Part shown: in pieces, positions 19,256 to 28,094 of the stretch | How positions within the stretch are numbered: the stretch's first letter is position 1 | Layout: each line of letters starts with the position of its first letter | Origin: Gammaproteobacteria bacterium | GTDB lineage: Bacteria; Pseudomonadota; Gammaproteobacteria; Pseudomonadales; Azotimanducaceae | Reading direction: 5' to 3' | Assembly: GCA_004357385.1 (NCBI GenBank) | Contig: SMWF01000005.1 | Span: 1 to 33,261 of the forward strand | Length of the DNA: 33,261 nucleotides | Notes under the pieces: model-generated | Told to the model about the DNA's origin: nothing | The model's input: the letters and a program-made list of their open reading frames with translations, nothing else | The model's database searches: none | Translations under genes and position numbers: made by a program

Positions 19256-20350
19256 ATGCTGAGCAATGGGCACACGGCGGTGTTCGTCGGCCTTGTCCTG
19301 ATGTTGTCGGCGTGCGGCGAACCGACACCCACGCAGGCGGTGGCGGCGGCGCCTGCCGAGGAACGGACTTTCCGTTGGAAGTTGGTCACGACCTGGCCCA
19401 AGAATCTACCCGCCCTGGGAACTGCTCCGGAACACCTTGCGCAGATGGTCGACGTCATGTCGCGTGGGCGCCTCAAGATCAAGGTCTATGGGGCGGGCGA
19501 ACTGGTTCCGGCCTTCGGCGTGTTCGATGCGGTCTCCCAGGGCACCGCGCAGATGGGACACGGTGCTGCTTACTACTGGCGTGGCAAGATTCCCATCGCG
19601 GCGATGTTTACGACGGTGCCCTTCGGCTTGAATGCCCAGGAGATGAACGGCTGGCTGCACTATGGCGGCGGCCTGGAGCTGTGGCGAGAGCTATACGAAC
19701 CTTTCGATCTGATCCCCATGGCCGCGGGTAACTCGGGGGTGCAAATGGCTGGCTGGTTCAACCGGGAGATCAATTCACTGGCTGACATCCAGGGTTTGAA
19801 GATGCGCATTCCCGGCCTGGGCGGGGAGGTGTTCCAGCGTGCCGGCGGCGTAGCCGTGGTGATCCCGGGCGGCGAGCTGTTCACTGCATTGCAGACGGGC
19901 GTGATTGACGCGACCGAGTGGGTGGGTCCATACAACGACCTCGCGCTGGGGCTGCACGAAATCGCGAAGTACTACTACTACCCGGGCTGGCACGAGCCGG
20001 GCGCAACGCTGGAGGCAATCGTCAATCGGTCCGCGTGGGAGGAGCTGCCGGATGATCTCAAGATGATTCTGGAGACTGCGGCGCGGGCCGTGAATCAGGA
20101 CATGCTCGACGAGTTCACCGCGCGCAACAACATGGCGCTCAAGACCCTGATCGATGACCACGGAGTGGAGCTGCGCCGGTTGCCGGACGATGTGCTCGCA
20201 CGCTTCAAGGAACTCTCGGCGGAGGTCGTTGCCGAAGTGGCCGGGAGCGATGAACTGGCCCGTCGCATTCACGATTCGTACATGCAATTCCGGAGCGACG
20301 TGATGAACTATCACCGCATCTCCGAGCAGGCTTACATCAACGCACGCTGA
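19256..20350 (+). CDS. TRAP transporter substrate-binding lipoprotein, TakP-like (DctP family)
   Basis: Extracytoplasmic solute receptor of a tripartite ATP-independent periplasmic transporter. 364 aa from ATG 19256, with GGAGAGGAA upstream. Signal peptide with lipobox LSAC (Cys20), so it is probably a membrane-anchored lipoprotein. The mature part has TTWPKNLPALG, the GNSGVQMAGWFNREINS block, ADIQGLKMRIPGLGGEV, and DATEWVGPYNDLALG followed by YYYYPGWHEPGATLEA. This is the pattern I recall for the TakP subfamily, which binds 2-oxo or 2-hydroxy acids (pyruvate, lactate) with a cation; the Gln of GVQM and the Glu-Trp of TEWVGPY are likely ligand-site residues. The exact substrate is inference. 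Its membrane subunits lie on the opposite strand at 21212-23096. It is co-directional with the crotonase gene 15 bp downstream. Confidence 0.9.
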   Translation: MLSNGHTAVFVGLVLMLSACGEPTPTQAVAAAPAEERTFRWKLVTTWPKNLPALGTAPEHLAQMVDVMSRGRLKIKVYGAGELVPAFGVFDAVSQGTAQMGHGAAYYWRGKIPIAAMFTTVPFGLNAQEMNGWLHYGGGLELWRELYEPFDLIPMAAGNSGVQMAGWFNREINSLADIQGLKMRIPGLGGEVFQRAGGVAVVIPGGELFTALQTGVIDATEWVGPYNDLALGLHEIAKYYYYPGWHEPGATLEAIVNRSAWEELPDDLKMILETAARAVNQDMLDEFTARNNMALKTLIDDHGVELRRLPDDVLARFKELSAEVVAEVAGSDELARRIHDSYMQFRSDVMNYHRISEQAYINAR

Positions 20351-20365
20351 TCAGGAGCACCGCGG

Positions 20366-21190
20366 GTGGAACTCAAAGCAACCCGGCTGAGCATCGCTGA
20401 CGGCATTGGAACCGTGTTCCTGCATCGACCGGAGCGGATGAACGCCTGGACCGGGCGCATGCACACCGAGTATCGGTATTGCCTGAAGCTACTGGACGAC
20501 GACCCGGAGGTGAAAGCCGTGATCGTCACGGGCAGCGGGCGCGGGTTCTGCGTGGGTGGTGACGCGCAGGCATTGGAAGGTCACGCTCAGCGTGGCGGCT
20601 ACGATCCGGGCACGCCGGACGCGTTGGCCGAGCCCGGCTACGGGGTGGCCCCGGAGTTCGATGCCGCATTCGCCTATCACTTCGGATTGCGCAAGCCGGT
20701 GATCGCGGCGCTGAATGGGCCGGCGGCGGGAGTGGGGCTGGCGCTGGCGTGCTTTGCAGACCTGCGCTTCGCAGCGCCGGGGATCAAGTTCACTACGGCC
20801 CACGGCAAGCTGAACCTGCCGGCCGAATACGGACTGTCCTGGCTGTTGCCGCGGCTGATCGGGCTTGGCCGTGCCAACGACCTGCTGCTGACCAGCCGGG
20901 TGTTCACTTCCGAGGAGGCACTGACGCTGGGGCTGGTCAATGCCATCTACCCGGCGGATCAGCTGCTCGATGAAACCCGGCGTTACGTGGCTCAACTGAT
21001 CGCCACGGTTGCGCCCAACTCGCTGCGCCAGACCCGCTGGCAGATTTATCGTGACCTGAATCGGGACGCCGCTGCAGCCGTGCGGCACTCGGAGGCGCTG
21101 ATTGACGAGATGATGGCCGAGCCGGACTACGTTGAGGGCGTCCGTGCATTCCTCGAAAAGCGGCCGCCCTCCTGGGGAAGTGAGACCTAG
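20366..21190 (+). CDS. Enoyl-CoA hydratase/isomerase family (crotonase) protein
   Basis: Crotonase-fold enzyme acting on an acyl-CoA thioester; the precise reaction is not determined. 274 aa from GTG 20366, with AGGAG eight bases upstream and only 15 bp after the TRAP lipoprotein gene. Oxyanion-hole elements are FCVGGDAQAL (about residues 62-71) and NGPAAGVGLALACFADLRFA. The segment LNLPAEYGLSWLLPRLIG carries an acidic residue where hydratases and isomerases of this fold place a catalytic Glu/Asp. The C-terminal helix region (FLEKRPPSW) is typical. Pairing with a carboxylate transporter suggests catabolism of an imported acid via its CoA ester. That is inference. Confidence 0.9.
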   Translation: MELKATRLSIADGIGTVFLHRPERMNAWTGRMHTEYRYCLKLLDDDPEVKAVIVTGSGRGFCVGGDAQALEGHAQRGGYDPGTPDALAEPGYGVAPEFDAAFAYHFGLRKPVIAALNGPAAGVGLALACFADLRFAAPGIKFTTAHGKLNLPAEYGLSWLLPRLIGLGRANDLLLTSRVFTSEEALTLGLVNAIYPADQLLDETRRYVAQLIATVAPNSLRQTRWQIYRDLNRDAAAAVRHSEALIDEMMAEPDYVEGVRAFLEKRPPSWGSET

Positions 21191-21215
21191 GGAGCCTTGA
21201 TCACAGGCTCCCTAG
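21187..21215. terminator. Perfect 10-bp hairpin containing both convergent stop codons
   Basis: CTAGGGAGCC (21187-21196) and GGCTCCCTAG (21206-21215) form a perfect stem with a 9-nt loop TTGATCACA. The TAG of the crotonase gene (21188-21190) lies in the left arm, and the TAG of dctM (21214-21212, minus strand) in the right arm. There is no T tract on either side, so it may stabilise or delimit both 3' ends rather than be a classical intrinsic terminator. Confidence 0.65.
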
Positions 21216-22597
21216 CCGTACAGCACCGTGGGAAGCCAGGTCGCCAGTCCGGGCCACACCACCAGCATGCCGAGCAGCAGTAACTGCAGGCCAATGAAGG
21301 GGATTACTCCGCGATACATGGCCGTCGTGGTAACGGACTCCGGGGCAACGCCGCGCAGGTAGAACAGCGCAAACCCAAATGGCGGCGTGAGGAAGGACGT
21401 CTGCAGATTGACCGCGATCATGATGCCCAGCCAGACCGGATCGATGCCCATCGAAAGCAACACCGGTCCGACGATCGGCACCACCACGAAGGTGATCTCG
21501 ATGAAATCTAGGATGAAGCCGAGCAGGAAGATCACCAGCATGACAATCGCCATCGCGCCCCACATGCCGCCCGGCATGTCTTCGAACAGAGATTGAACCA
21601 ACGCGTCGCCGTTGTAACCTCGGAACACCAGCGAGAAGATCGATGCGCCGATCAGGATAAAGAACACCATGGACGTCGTACGCAGTGTGGATCGGCCAAT
21701 CTCAGTCAGGATCGAAATGTTGAGGGTGCGATACGCCAAGGCCAGCAGCAGCGCGCCGAGTGCCCCAACGCCAGCGGCTTCGGTGGGTGTCGCGTAACCC
21801 CCGACAATCGAGCCGAGCACCGCGATGATCAGCACGAGGGGCGGCGCAAGGCCCTTGACCAGTTCCACGGCGAGATTTGATTTGCGGCTATCGGCCAGGG
21901 TATCGCGAGCAGCGCCCGGAGCCCGATGAGGGCGCAACACGGCAACCCCGGTGACGTAAAGGAGGTACAACGCCACCAGCACCAGGCCGGGAATGATGGC
22001 GCCTGCGAACAGGTCGCCCACGGACACGGTCTTGGGTGCGAACACGCCCAGGCCCAATTGCGCCTGCTGGTACGCGTTGGACAGGACATCACCCAGAAGC
22101 ACCAACGCGATCGACGGGGGGATGATCTGGCCAAGGGTGCCGGTCGCACAGATCGTGCCGGTCGCCAGGCGGTCGTCATAACCGTGGCGCAACATGGTTG
22201 GCAAGCTCATCAGCCCCAGGGTGACCACCGTTGCGCCGACGATGCCGGTGCTGGCGGCCATCAGCATGCCGACCAGGATGACCGAGATGCCGAGCCCCCC
22301 GCGCAGGCCCCTGAACAGTAGCGACATCGAGTCCAGCAGCCGCTCCGCGATCCGGGATTTTTCCAGGGTCACCCCCATGAACACGAACAGCGGTACGGCG
22401 ATCAGCGTCTGGTTGGAAATGATCCCGAACAGGCGTCCGGGAAGAAACCCCAGGTCACGGGGATCGAACGCTCCACCGGCGATGCCGGCTGCGGCGAACA
22501 GCAGGGCCACCCCGGCCAGGGTCAAGGCGACGGGATAGCCGAGCAGCAGTGCCGCGAACACCGCCGCGAACATCAGCAGCGGCAGCAGTTCAACCAT
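21212..22597 (-). CDS. dctM: TRAP transporter large permease subunit (DctM family)
   Basis: Main transport subunit of the TRAP system, driven by an ion gradient. 461 aa, hydrophobic throughout with about a dozen membrane helices. Family marks: GYPVALTLAGVALLF near the N-terminus, the GASTGIVGATVV-like MAASTGIVGATVVTLGLMSLPTMLRHGY, ATGTLGQIIPPSIALVLLGD, and GGYATPTEAAGVGALGALL in the second half, with the repeat partner NLQTSFLTPPFGFALFYLRGVAP. The ATG overlaps the end of dctQ by eight bases (ATGGTTGA). Its binding protein is presumably the TakP-like lipoprotein on the opposite strand, whose transcript converges here. Confidence 0.95.
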   Translation of the reverse strand: MVELLPLLMFAAVFAALLLGYPVALTLAGVALLFAAAGIAGGAFDPRDLGFLPGRLFGIISNQTLIAVPLFVFMGVTLEKSRIAERLLDSMSLLFRGLRGGLGISVILVGMLMAASTGIVGATVVTLGLMSLPTMLRHGYDDRLATGTICATGTLGQIIPPSIALVLLGDVLSNAYQQAQLGLGVFAPKTVSVGDLFAGAIIPGLVLVALYLLYVTGVAVLRPHRAPGAARDTLADSRKSNLAVELVKGLAPPLVLIIAVLGSIVGGYATPTEAAGVGALGALLLALAYRTLNISILTEIGRSTLRTTSMVFFILIGASIFSLVFRGYNGDALVQSLFEDMPGGMWGAMAIVMLVIFLLGFILDFIEITFVVVPIVGPVLLSMGIDPVWLGIMIAVNLQTSFLTPPFGFALFYLRGVAPESVTTTAMYRGVIPFIGLQLLLLGMLVVWPGLATWLPTVLYG

Positions 22598-23096
22598 CCG
22601 TGGCGGATTCCGGAACCAGGCAGCGAATGATCTCAGCGATGCCTTGCAGCAAAAGTGTCAGTGCCATCACGGGGATCAGCGACTTGAGAAGGTACACCGC
22701 GGGGAGGCCGCCGACCTCCGGCGAGCGTTCCAACACCCGCCACGATGCGGCGACGTAATCGAGGCTCGACACCAGAATGAACAGGCACACGGGAATCAGA
22801 AACACGACGTGACCGAATAGATTGATGTGCCGCCGGGAGCGGGCCCCAAGGCGCGAGTAGATGATGTCCACGCGGACGTGGCCGTCGGTTTTCAGCGTGT
22901 AAGCGATGCCCAACATGAATGCCAGACCGTGCATGTACACCACGGATTCCTGAAGCACGATCGCGCCAATGTCGAATCCATAGCGCAGAACTACCACCAC
23001 GACGGTCATGGCCATCATCCCAAAGAGGAGCCACGCGATGACGCGTCCCAACGCTTCCGTGAGGCGATCGATACGGGCCGCCAGCGCGCGGCCCAT
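22590..23096 (-). CDS. dctQ: TRAP transporter small permease subunit (DctQ family)
   Basis: Small membrane subunit that pairs with DctM. I start it at ATG 23096, which shares its A with the ubiA TGA stop (TGATG), giving 168 aa; the frame is open 63 bp further into ubiA but that part is Arg/Gly-rich shadow sequence. Four membrane segments are visible (about residues 20-40, 50-66, 90-112, 130-150). Family signatures include VLRYGF, QESVVYMHGLAFMLGIAYTLKTDGHVRVD and the SPEVGGLPAVYLLKSLIPV segment. The tight stop-start overlap implies coupled translation after ubiA, and dctM overlaps its end. Confidence 0.93.
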   Translation of the reverse strand: MGRALAARIDRLTEALGRVIAWLLFGMMAMTVVVVVLRYGFDIGAIVLQESVVYMHGLAFMLGIAYTLKTDGHVRVDIIYSRLGARSRRHINLFGHVVFLIPVCLFILVSSLDYVAASWRVLERSPEVGGLPAVYLLKSLIPVMALTLLLQGIAEIIRCLVPESATDG

Positions 23097-23977
23097 CAGC
23101 CTGGGAGGTCGTTCAGCCGCGGCACCACCTCGAGTTCCACCACGATGCCGATGAACCACGCGAATCCGACCCAGACGTTGTTGCGGAACGCTTTGAAACA
23201 GCCGGCCCGGTCCCGATCGCGGATCAGCTGCTGCTGGTAGCCAAACAGCGCCCCCGTTACCAGCACGGCCAGGTAAAAGGGGGTGCCATAGCCAAGGTTG
23301 AGCCCCAACAGGATCAGCGTCACCAGGGTCGCGAGTTGCAACACGCCGATCATCAGTCGATCTGCGCTGCCGAACAGGATCGCGGTGGATTTGACGCCGA
23401 TCTTGAGATCGTCGTCCCGGTCCACCATGGCGTACAGCGTGTCGTAGGCCACTATCCAGACCAGGCTGGCGATGAACAGCAACCAGGCCTGCTCGGGAAG
23501 TCGCCCTTCAATGGAGGTAAAGGCGAGCAGAATCCCCCAGCTGAAGGCGATGCCAAGCACGACCTGCGGCAGGTACGTCAGGCGCTTCATCAACGGGTAG
23601 AATGCGGCCACCGCGACCCCACCCAGCGCCATCCACCGGGTCAGCGGATTGAGAAATACGATCAGCAATGCTGCGATTGCCAACAGCACCGCTAACAGCA
23701 GCAGTGCTTCGGTTTCGGACACGCGATGCGCGGCCAGCGGCCGGTCCCGGGTGCGTTCGACATGCAAGTCGATGTTGCGGTCTGCGTAGTCGTTGATGAC
23801 GCAGCCCGCCGCCCGCATGACCACGGTGCCGATCGTGAATATGATAATGAGATCGATGCTCGGCGTGCCGTTTGCCGCCAGCCACAAAGCGGCCAGGGTC
23901 GGCCACAGCAGCAGCAGGGTTCCAACCGGCCGGTCGAAGCGCATCAGCTGTGCGTAATCCGAAACGAAGGTAGGCAT
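23096..23977 (-). CDS. ubiA: 4-hydroxybenzoate polyprenyltransferase UbiA
   Basis: Integral membrane enzyme that attaches the polyprenyl chain to 4-hydroxybenzoate, an early membrane step of ubiquinone synthesis. 293 aa, about nine helices. First Mg-diphosphate motif NDYADRNID (62-70) followed by HVERTRDRPLA; second motif YDTLYAMVDRDDDLKIGVKST (from about 178). MRFDRPVGTLLLLWPTLAALW near the N-terminus is the UbiA hallmark. First gene of the minus-strand run ubiA-dctQ-dctM, divergent from the rubredoxin gene; in pseudomonads ubiA also lies near rubredoxin genes. ubiC is not seen next to it. Confidence 0.97.
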   Translation of the reverse strand: MPTFVSDYAQLMRFDRPVGTLLLLWPTLAALWLAANGTPSIDLIIIFTIGTVVMRAAGCVINDYADRNIDLHVERTRDRPLAAHRVSETEALLLLAVLLAIAALLIVFLNPLTRWMALGGVAVAAFYPLMKRLTYLPQVVLGIAFSWGILLAFTSIEGRLPEQAWLLFIASLVWIVAYDTLYAMVDRDDDLKIGVKSTAILFGSADRLMIGVLQLATLVTLILLGLNLGYGTPFYLAVLVTGALFGYQQQLIRDRDRAGCFKAFRNNVWVGFAWFIGIVVELEVVPRLNDLPG

Positions 23978-24086
23978 GGTGGGCAGCTTGGGACTCCTGG
24001 CGAATCGTTGTTCAGTTTAACCCCAACTGGTGATCACGGCTGCCTCAGGCGACGCGCCGGGAGCGGTTTGAAGATGCCCGCGCGAG

Positions 24087-24115
24087 TTGCTTTTTTGGAA
24101 TGGCGCAAGTACTTT
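24087..24115 (+). promoter_or_regulatory. Weak promoter candidate ahead of the rubredoxin gene
   Basis: TTGCTT (24087-24092), a 17-bp spacer, TACTTT (24110-24115). Each box is only a 3/6 match, but spacing is ideal and the site lies 43 bp before the ATG in the 181-bp gap divergent to ubiA. Low certainty. Confidence 0.3.
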
Positions 24116-24158
24116 AGCGCGCCTCATCCGAACCGACCGATCAGGAGATGACCTCGGA

Positions 24159-24326
24159 ATGCGCAAGTGGCAGTGTATCGTCTGCGGCTGGATCTACGAT
24201 GAAGCCGAAGGCTACGAAGAAGAAGACATTGCGCCAGGAACCGCCTGGAGCGATGTCCCGGAAGACTTCGTGTGTCCGGAGTGCGGGGTCAGTAAGGAAG
24301 ATTTCGAAATGATCGAGGTTGGCTGA
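24159..24326 (+). CDS. Rubredoxin
   Basis: Small cytoplasmic one-electron carrier with a single Fe(Cys)4 centre. 55 aa from ATG 24159. The ligand pairs are C6-x-x-C9-G and C39-x-x-C42-G, with the conserved Y13, P26-G27-T28 and W30 packing core. The acidic EEED insert is normal for the family. In aerobic gammaproteobacteria rubredoxins serve alkane hydroxylases, oxidative-stress enzymes or unknown partners; no rubredoxin reductase or hydroxylase lies in the window, so the partner is unknown. An AGGAG lies rather far (12 bp) upstream. The symporter gene starts 15 bp downstream. Confidence 0.97.
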   Translation: MRKWQCIVCGWIYDEAEGYEEEDIAPGTAWSDVPEDFVCPECGVSKEDFEMIEVG

Positions 24327-24341
24327 GAAGCGCGCGTCAGC

Positions 24342-25610
<1,269 letters not shown>

Positions 25611-25625
25611 TGTCCTGCTCGAAAC

Positions 25626-27692
25626 TCAGACGTTGCTGTAATCGCCTTCGGCGGGCGACCAGGTAGCAATCAATGCATCACTGCGCTCGGTGTCGTCGAC
25701 AAGGACGCCGGCCATCTCGGACGCTTTGCCGATCAGGTGGGCGTGTGCGGTGAAATCGAGTACCCGGTAGCGCACTTCTCCCGTCTGGCGCGTACCGAGA
25801 ATCTCGCCGGGACCGCGTAGCTCCAGATCTTTCTCGGCAATGGCGAAGCCGTCGTTGCTGGCGCGCATGACGTTCAACCGCGCCTTCGCCGATTCGCTGA
25901 GGGGCGCATGGTAAAGCAGTACACAATGGCTTTCGATGCTGCCGCGTCCGATGCGGCCGCGCAATTGGTGTAGCTGGGCGAGGCCCAGGCGTTCAGGGTT
26001 TTCGATCACCATCAGCGATGCGTTCGGAACGTCCACGCCGACCTCGATCACCGTGGTGGCCACCAATACATCGATGGAAGCCGCTTTGAACTCAGCCATG
26101 ATCTGAGTCTTCTCGGCACTGGGCATCTGCCCGTGCAGCAGCGCAACCCGCTGTGGTGCCAGGCGTTCGCAGAGTTCGGCGTGGGTCGTCTGGACGTCGC
26201 GATAGTCGAGTGCCTCGGAAGCTTCGATCAAGGTGCAGACCCAGTACGCCTGTTGCCCCTGCCCGCACGCTCGTGCCACGCGCGCGATGACCTCGTCACG
26301 ACGTGTATCGGCGACCACGGTCGTCGTGACCGGCTGACGGCCGGGAGGTAGTTCGTCGATGATGGAGACATCCATGTCAGCGTACAGGGCCATGGTCAAG
26401 GTTCGCGGAATCGGGGTGGCTGTCATGATCAACTGATGCGGTGAGCGTCCCTTGTCTTTCAAGGTCATGCGCTGGTGCACGCCGAATCGATGTTGTTCGT
26501 CGATCACCGTCAACGCCAGGTTGGCAAAGCGCTCGGTGCGCTGAAACAGGGCATGGGTGCCCACGGCCACCAAGGTGTCACCGGCCGCGAGGCGATTGCT
26601 TCGTTCGCGACGGTCCCTTTGCGACGCCCCGCCGGTGTGCAGCGCCACGTTGATTCCCAAAGGCGTCAGCCACTCCGAAAAGTTCAGATAGTGCTGCTCT
26701 GCGAGCAGTTCGGTAGGTGCCATCACGGCGGTCTGGCAGTCGTGCTCTGCGGCGCGAACGGCGGCGAATGCTGCCACCACGGTCTTGCCCGAGCCGACGT
26801 CGCCTTGGATCAGTCGTAACATCGGCCGGGGTTTTTCGAGGTCGACCAGTACGTCGGTAATGACGCGTCGCTGGGCGCCGGTCAACTGGAATCCCAGTCG
26901 ATCACGAAGCTTTCGGCCGAGTTGCTGGTTGCGGGGTAACGGTCGGGTCTGTTCGGTGGCACGCGCGCGCTGGCGGCGTTTCATGACCAATATGCTGGCG
27001 AGCAGCTCGTCCAATGCCGCGCGTTCCCGAGCTTCGGCGAGGCTGGCGGCGGATGCCTCGACCGGAGGACGGTGCAGATAACGCAGTGCATCGGCGAGAT
27101 TTGGGAAGGCGGTATGGTCCAGGAGATCGCTCAGGTCGCTCATACCTCTACAATCAGGAGGGCGCCAGTCTGCGAGACACCCAAGCGCCTGTTCCATGAG
27201 ATTTGTGATGCGGGCCTGTCCGAGGCCTTCCGTGGTGGGGTAGATCGGTGTCAACACCGGTTCGGGAGGGTCTGGCTGAGCCGTGAATGCTCGATACTCC
27301 GGATGCACCAGCTCCGGTCCTTTGGGCCCCATGCGGACCTGCCCGAAGCAGCGCAGGAACATACCTGCCTTCAGGCCGGCTTGTTGGCGTTTGCTGAAAT
27401 GGAAAAAGCGGAGCGTCAGGAAACCCGAGCCATCGGCCAGGGTGATGAGCCAGCTGCGGCGCCGGCCGTAGGCAATCTTTGAATCAATTACCTCGCCGGT
27501 TACCAGGCACTCCTGGCCGGGTACGGCTTGCGCCAGGGGGACAATCCGAGTTCGGTCCTGATAGCGGGACGGGAGGTGCAGCAACAGATCGTGAACGCTG
27601 TGCACGTTGAGCGTCGCCAACCTGGCGCTGAGAGCTGGTCCGACCCCGCGCAGCGACGTAACGCTGTCATCGATCTTTGGAGATTTGGCCAC
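25626..27692 (-). CDS. recG: ATP-dependent DNA helicase RecG
   Basis: Branch-migrating superfamily 2 helicase that remodels stalled forks and Holliday junctions. 688 aa (E. coli 693). The N-terminal wedge/OB domain includes LRGVGPALSARL (helix-hairpin-helix-like) and LLLHLPSRYQDRT. Walker A GDVGSGKT lies at about 297-304, DEQHRFGVHQR at about 397, TATPIPRTL next, then TTVIEVGVDVPNASLM, QLRGRIGRG, and a C-terminal RecG wedge. The start is GTG 27692, three bases after the ridA stop and without an obvious Shine-Dalgarno, so translation is probably coupled. Last gene of the minus-strand gmk-rpoZ-spoT-ridA-recG run. Confidence 0.98.
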   Translation of the reverse strand: MAKSPKIDDSVTSLRGVGPALSARLATLNVHSVHDLLLHLPSRYQDRTRIVPLAQAVPGQECLVTGEVIDSKIAYGRRRSWLITLADGSGFLTLRFFHFSKRQQAGLKAGMFLRCFGQVRMGPKGPELVHPEYRAFTAQPDPPEPVLTPIYPTTEGLGQARITNLMEQALGCLADWRPPDCRGMSDLSDLLDHTAFPNLADALRYLHRPPVEASAASLAEARERAALDELLASILVMKRRQRARATEQTRPLPRNQQLGRKLRDRLGFQLTGAQRRVITDVLVDLEKPRPMLRLIQGDVGSGKTVVAAFAAVRAAEHDCQTAVMAPTELLAEQHYLNFSEWLTPLGINVALHTGGASQRDRRERSNRLAAGDTLVAVGTHALFQRTERFANLALTVIDEQHRFGVHQRMTLKDKGRSPHQLIMTATPIPRTLTMALYADMDVSIIDELPPGRQPVTTTVVADTRRDEVIARVARACGQGQQAYWVCTLIEASEALDYRDVQTTHAELCERLAPQRVALLHGQMPSAEKTQIMAEFKAASIDVLVATTVIEVGVDVPNASLMVIENPERLGLAQLHQLRGRIGRGSIESHCVLLYHAPLSESAKARLNVMRASNDGFAIAEKDLELRGPGEILGTRQTGEVRYRVLDFTAHAHLIGKASEMAGVLVDDTERSDALIATWSPAEGDYSNV

Positions 27693-27695
27693 GCG

Positions 27696-28088
27696 TCAGG
27701 ACGGGGCCACTACCATCACGGCATCCATTTCCACCAGGGCCCCGCGCGGCAATGCGCTGACGCCTACGGCAGCTCGTGCCGGGAACGGTTCGGTGAAGTG
27801 TCGGGCCATGGATTCGTTGACGGCTGCAAAGTCCCCCAGATCCGTCAGAAAAACGGTCACGCGGACAAAATCGTCGAGACTGCCGTCCGCCGCTTCGGCG
27901 ACCGCACGCAGGTTCGTGATTACCTGATCTATCTGAGCGTCGATCGCCGCTGAGACGAGTTCCATGCTGTCTGGGACCAGGGCTATCTGGCCTGACAGGT
28001 AAACAGTCTCGCCCACCCGAACGGCTTGGGAGTACGTACCAATTGCTGCAGGCGCGGCGTCAGTCGATATGATCGTTCGCGCGGGCAT
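27696..28088 (-). CDS. ridA: RidA family enamine/imine deaminase
   Basis: Hydrolyses reactive 2-aminoacrylate and related enamines made by PLP enzymes, protecting the cell; a cytoplasmic trimer in the family. 130 aa. Key residues: Y19, LSGQ around 31-34, R105 in PARAAV (the arginine that binds the carboxylate in active RidA proteins) and E120 in VEMDA. N-terminus TDAAPAAIGTYSQAV is the standard RidA opening. It begins six bases after the spoT stop and ends three bases before recG. In E. coli the gene between spoT and recG is trmH instead. Confidence 0.96.
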   Translation of the reverse strand: MPARTIISTDAAPAAIGTYSQAVRVGETVYLSGQIALVPDSMELVSAAIDAQIDQVITNLRAVAEAADGSLDDFVRVTVFLTDLGDFAAVNESMARHFTEPFPARAAVGVSALPRGALVEMDAVMVVAPS

Positions 28089-28094
28089 GATCGG

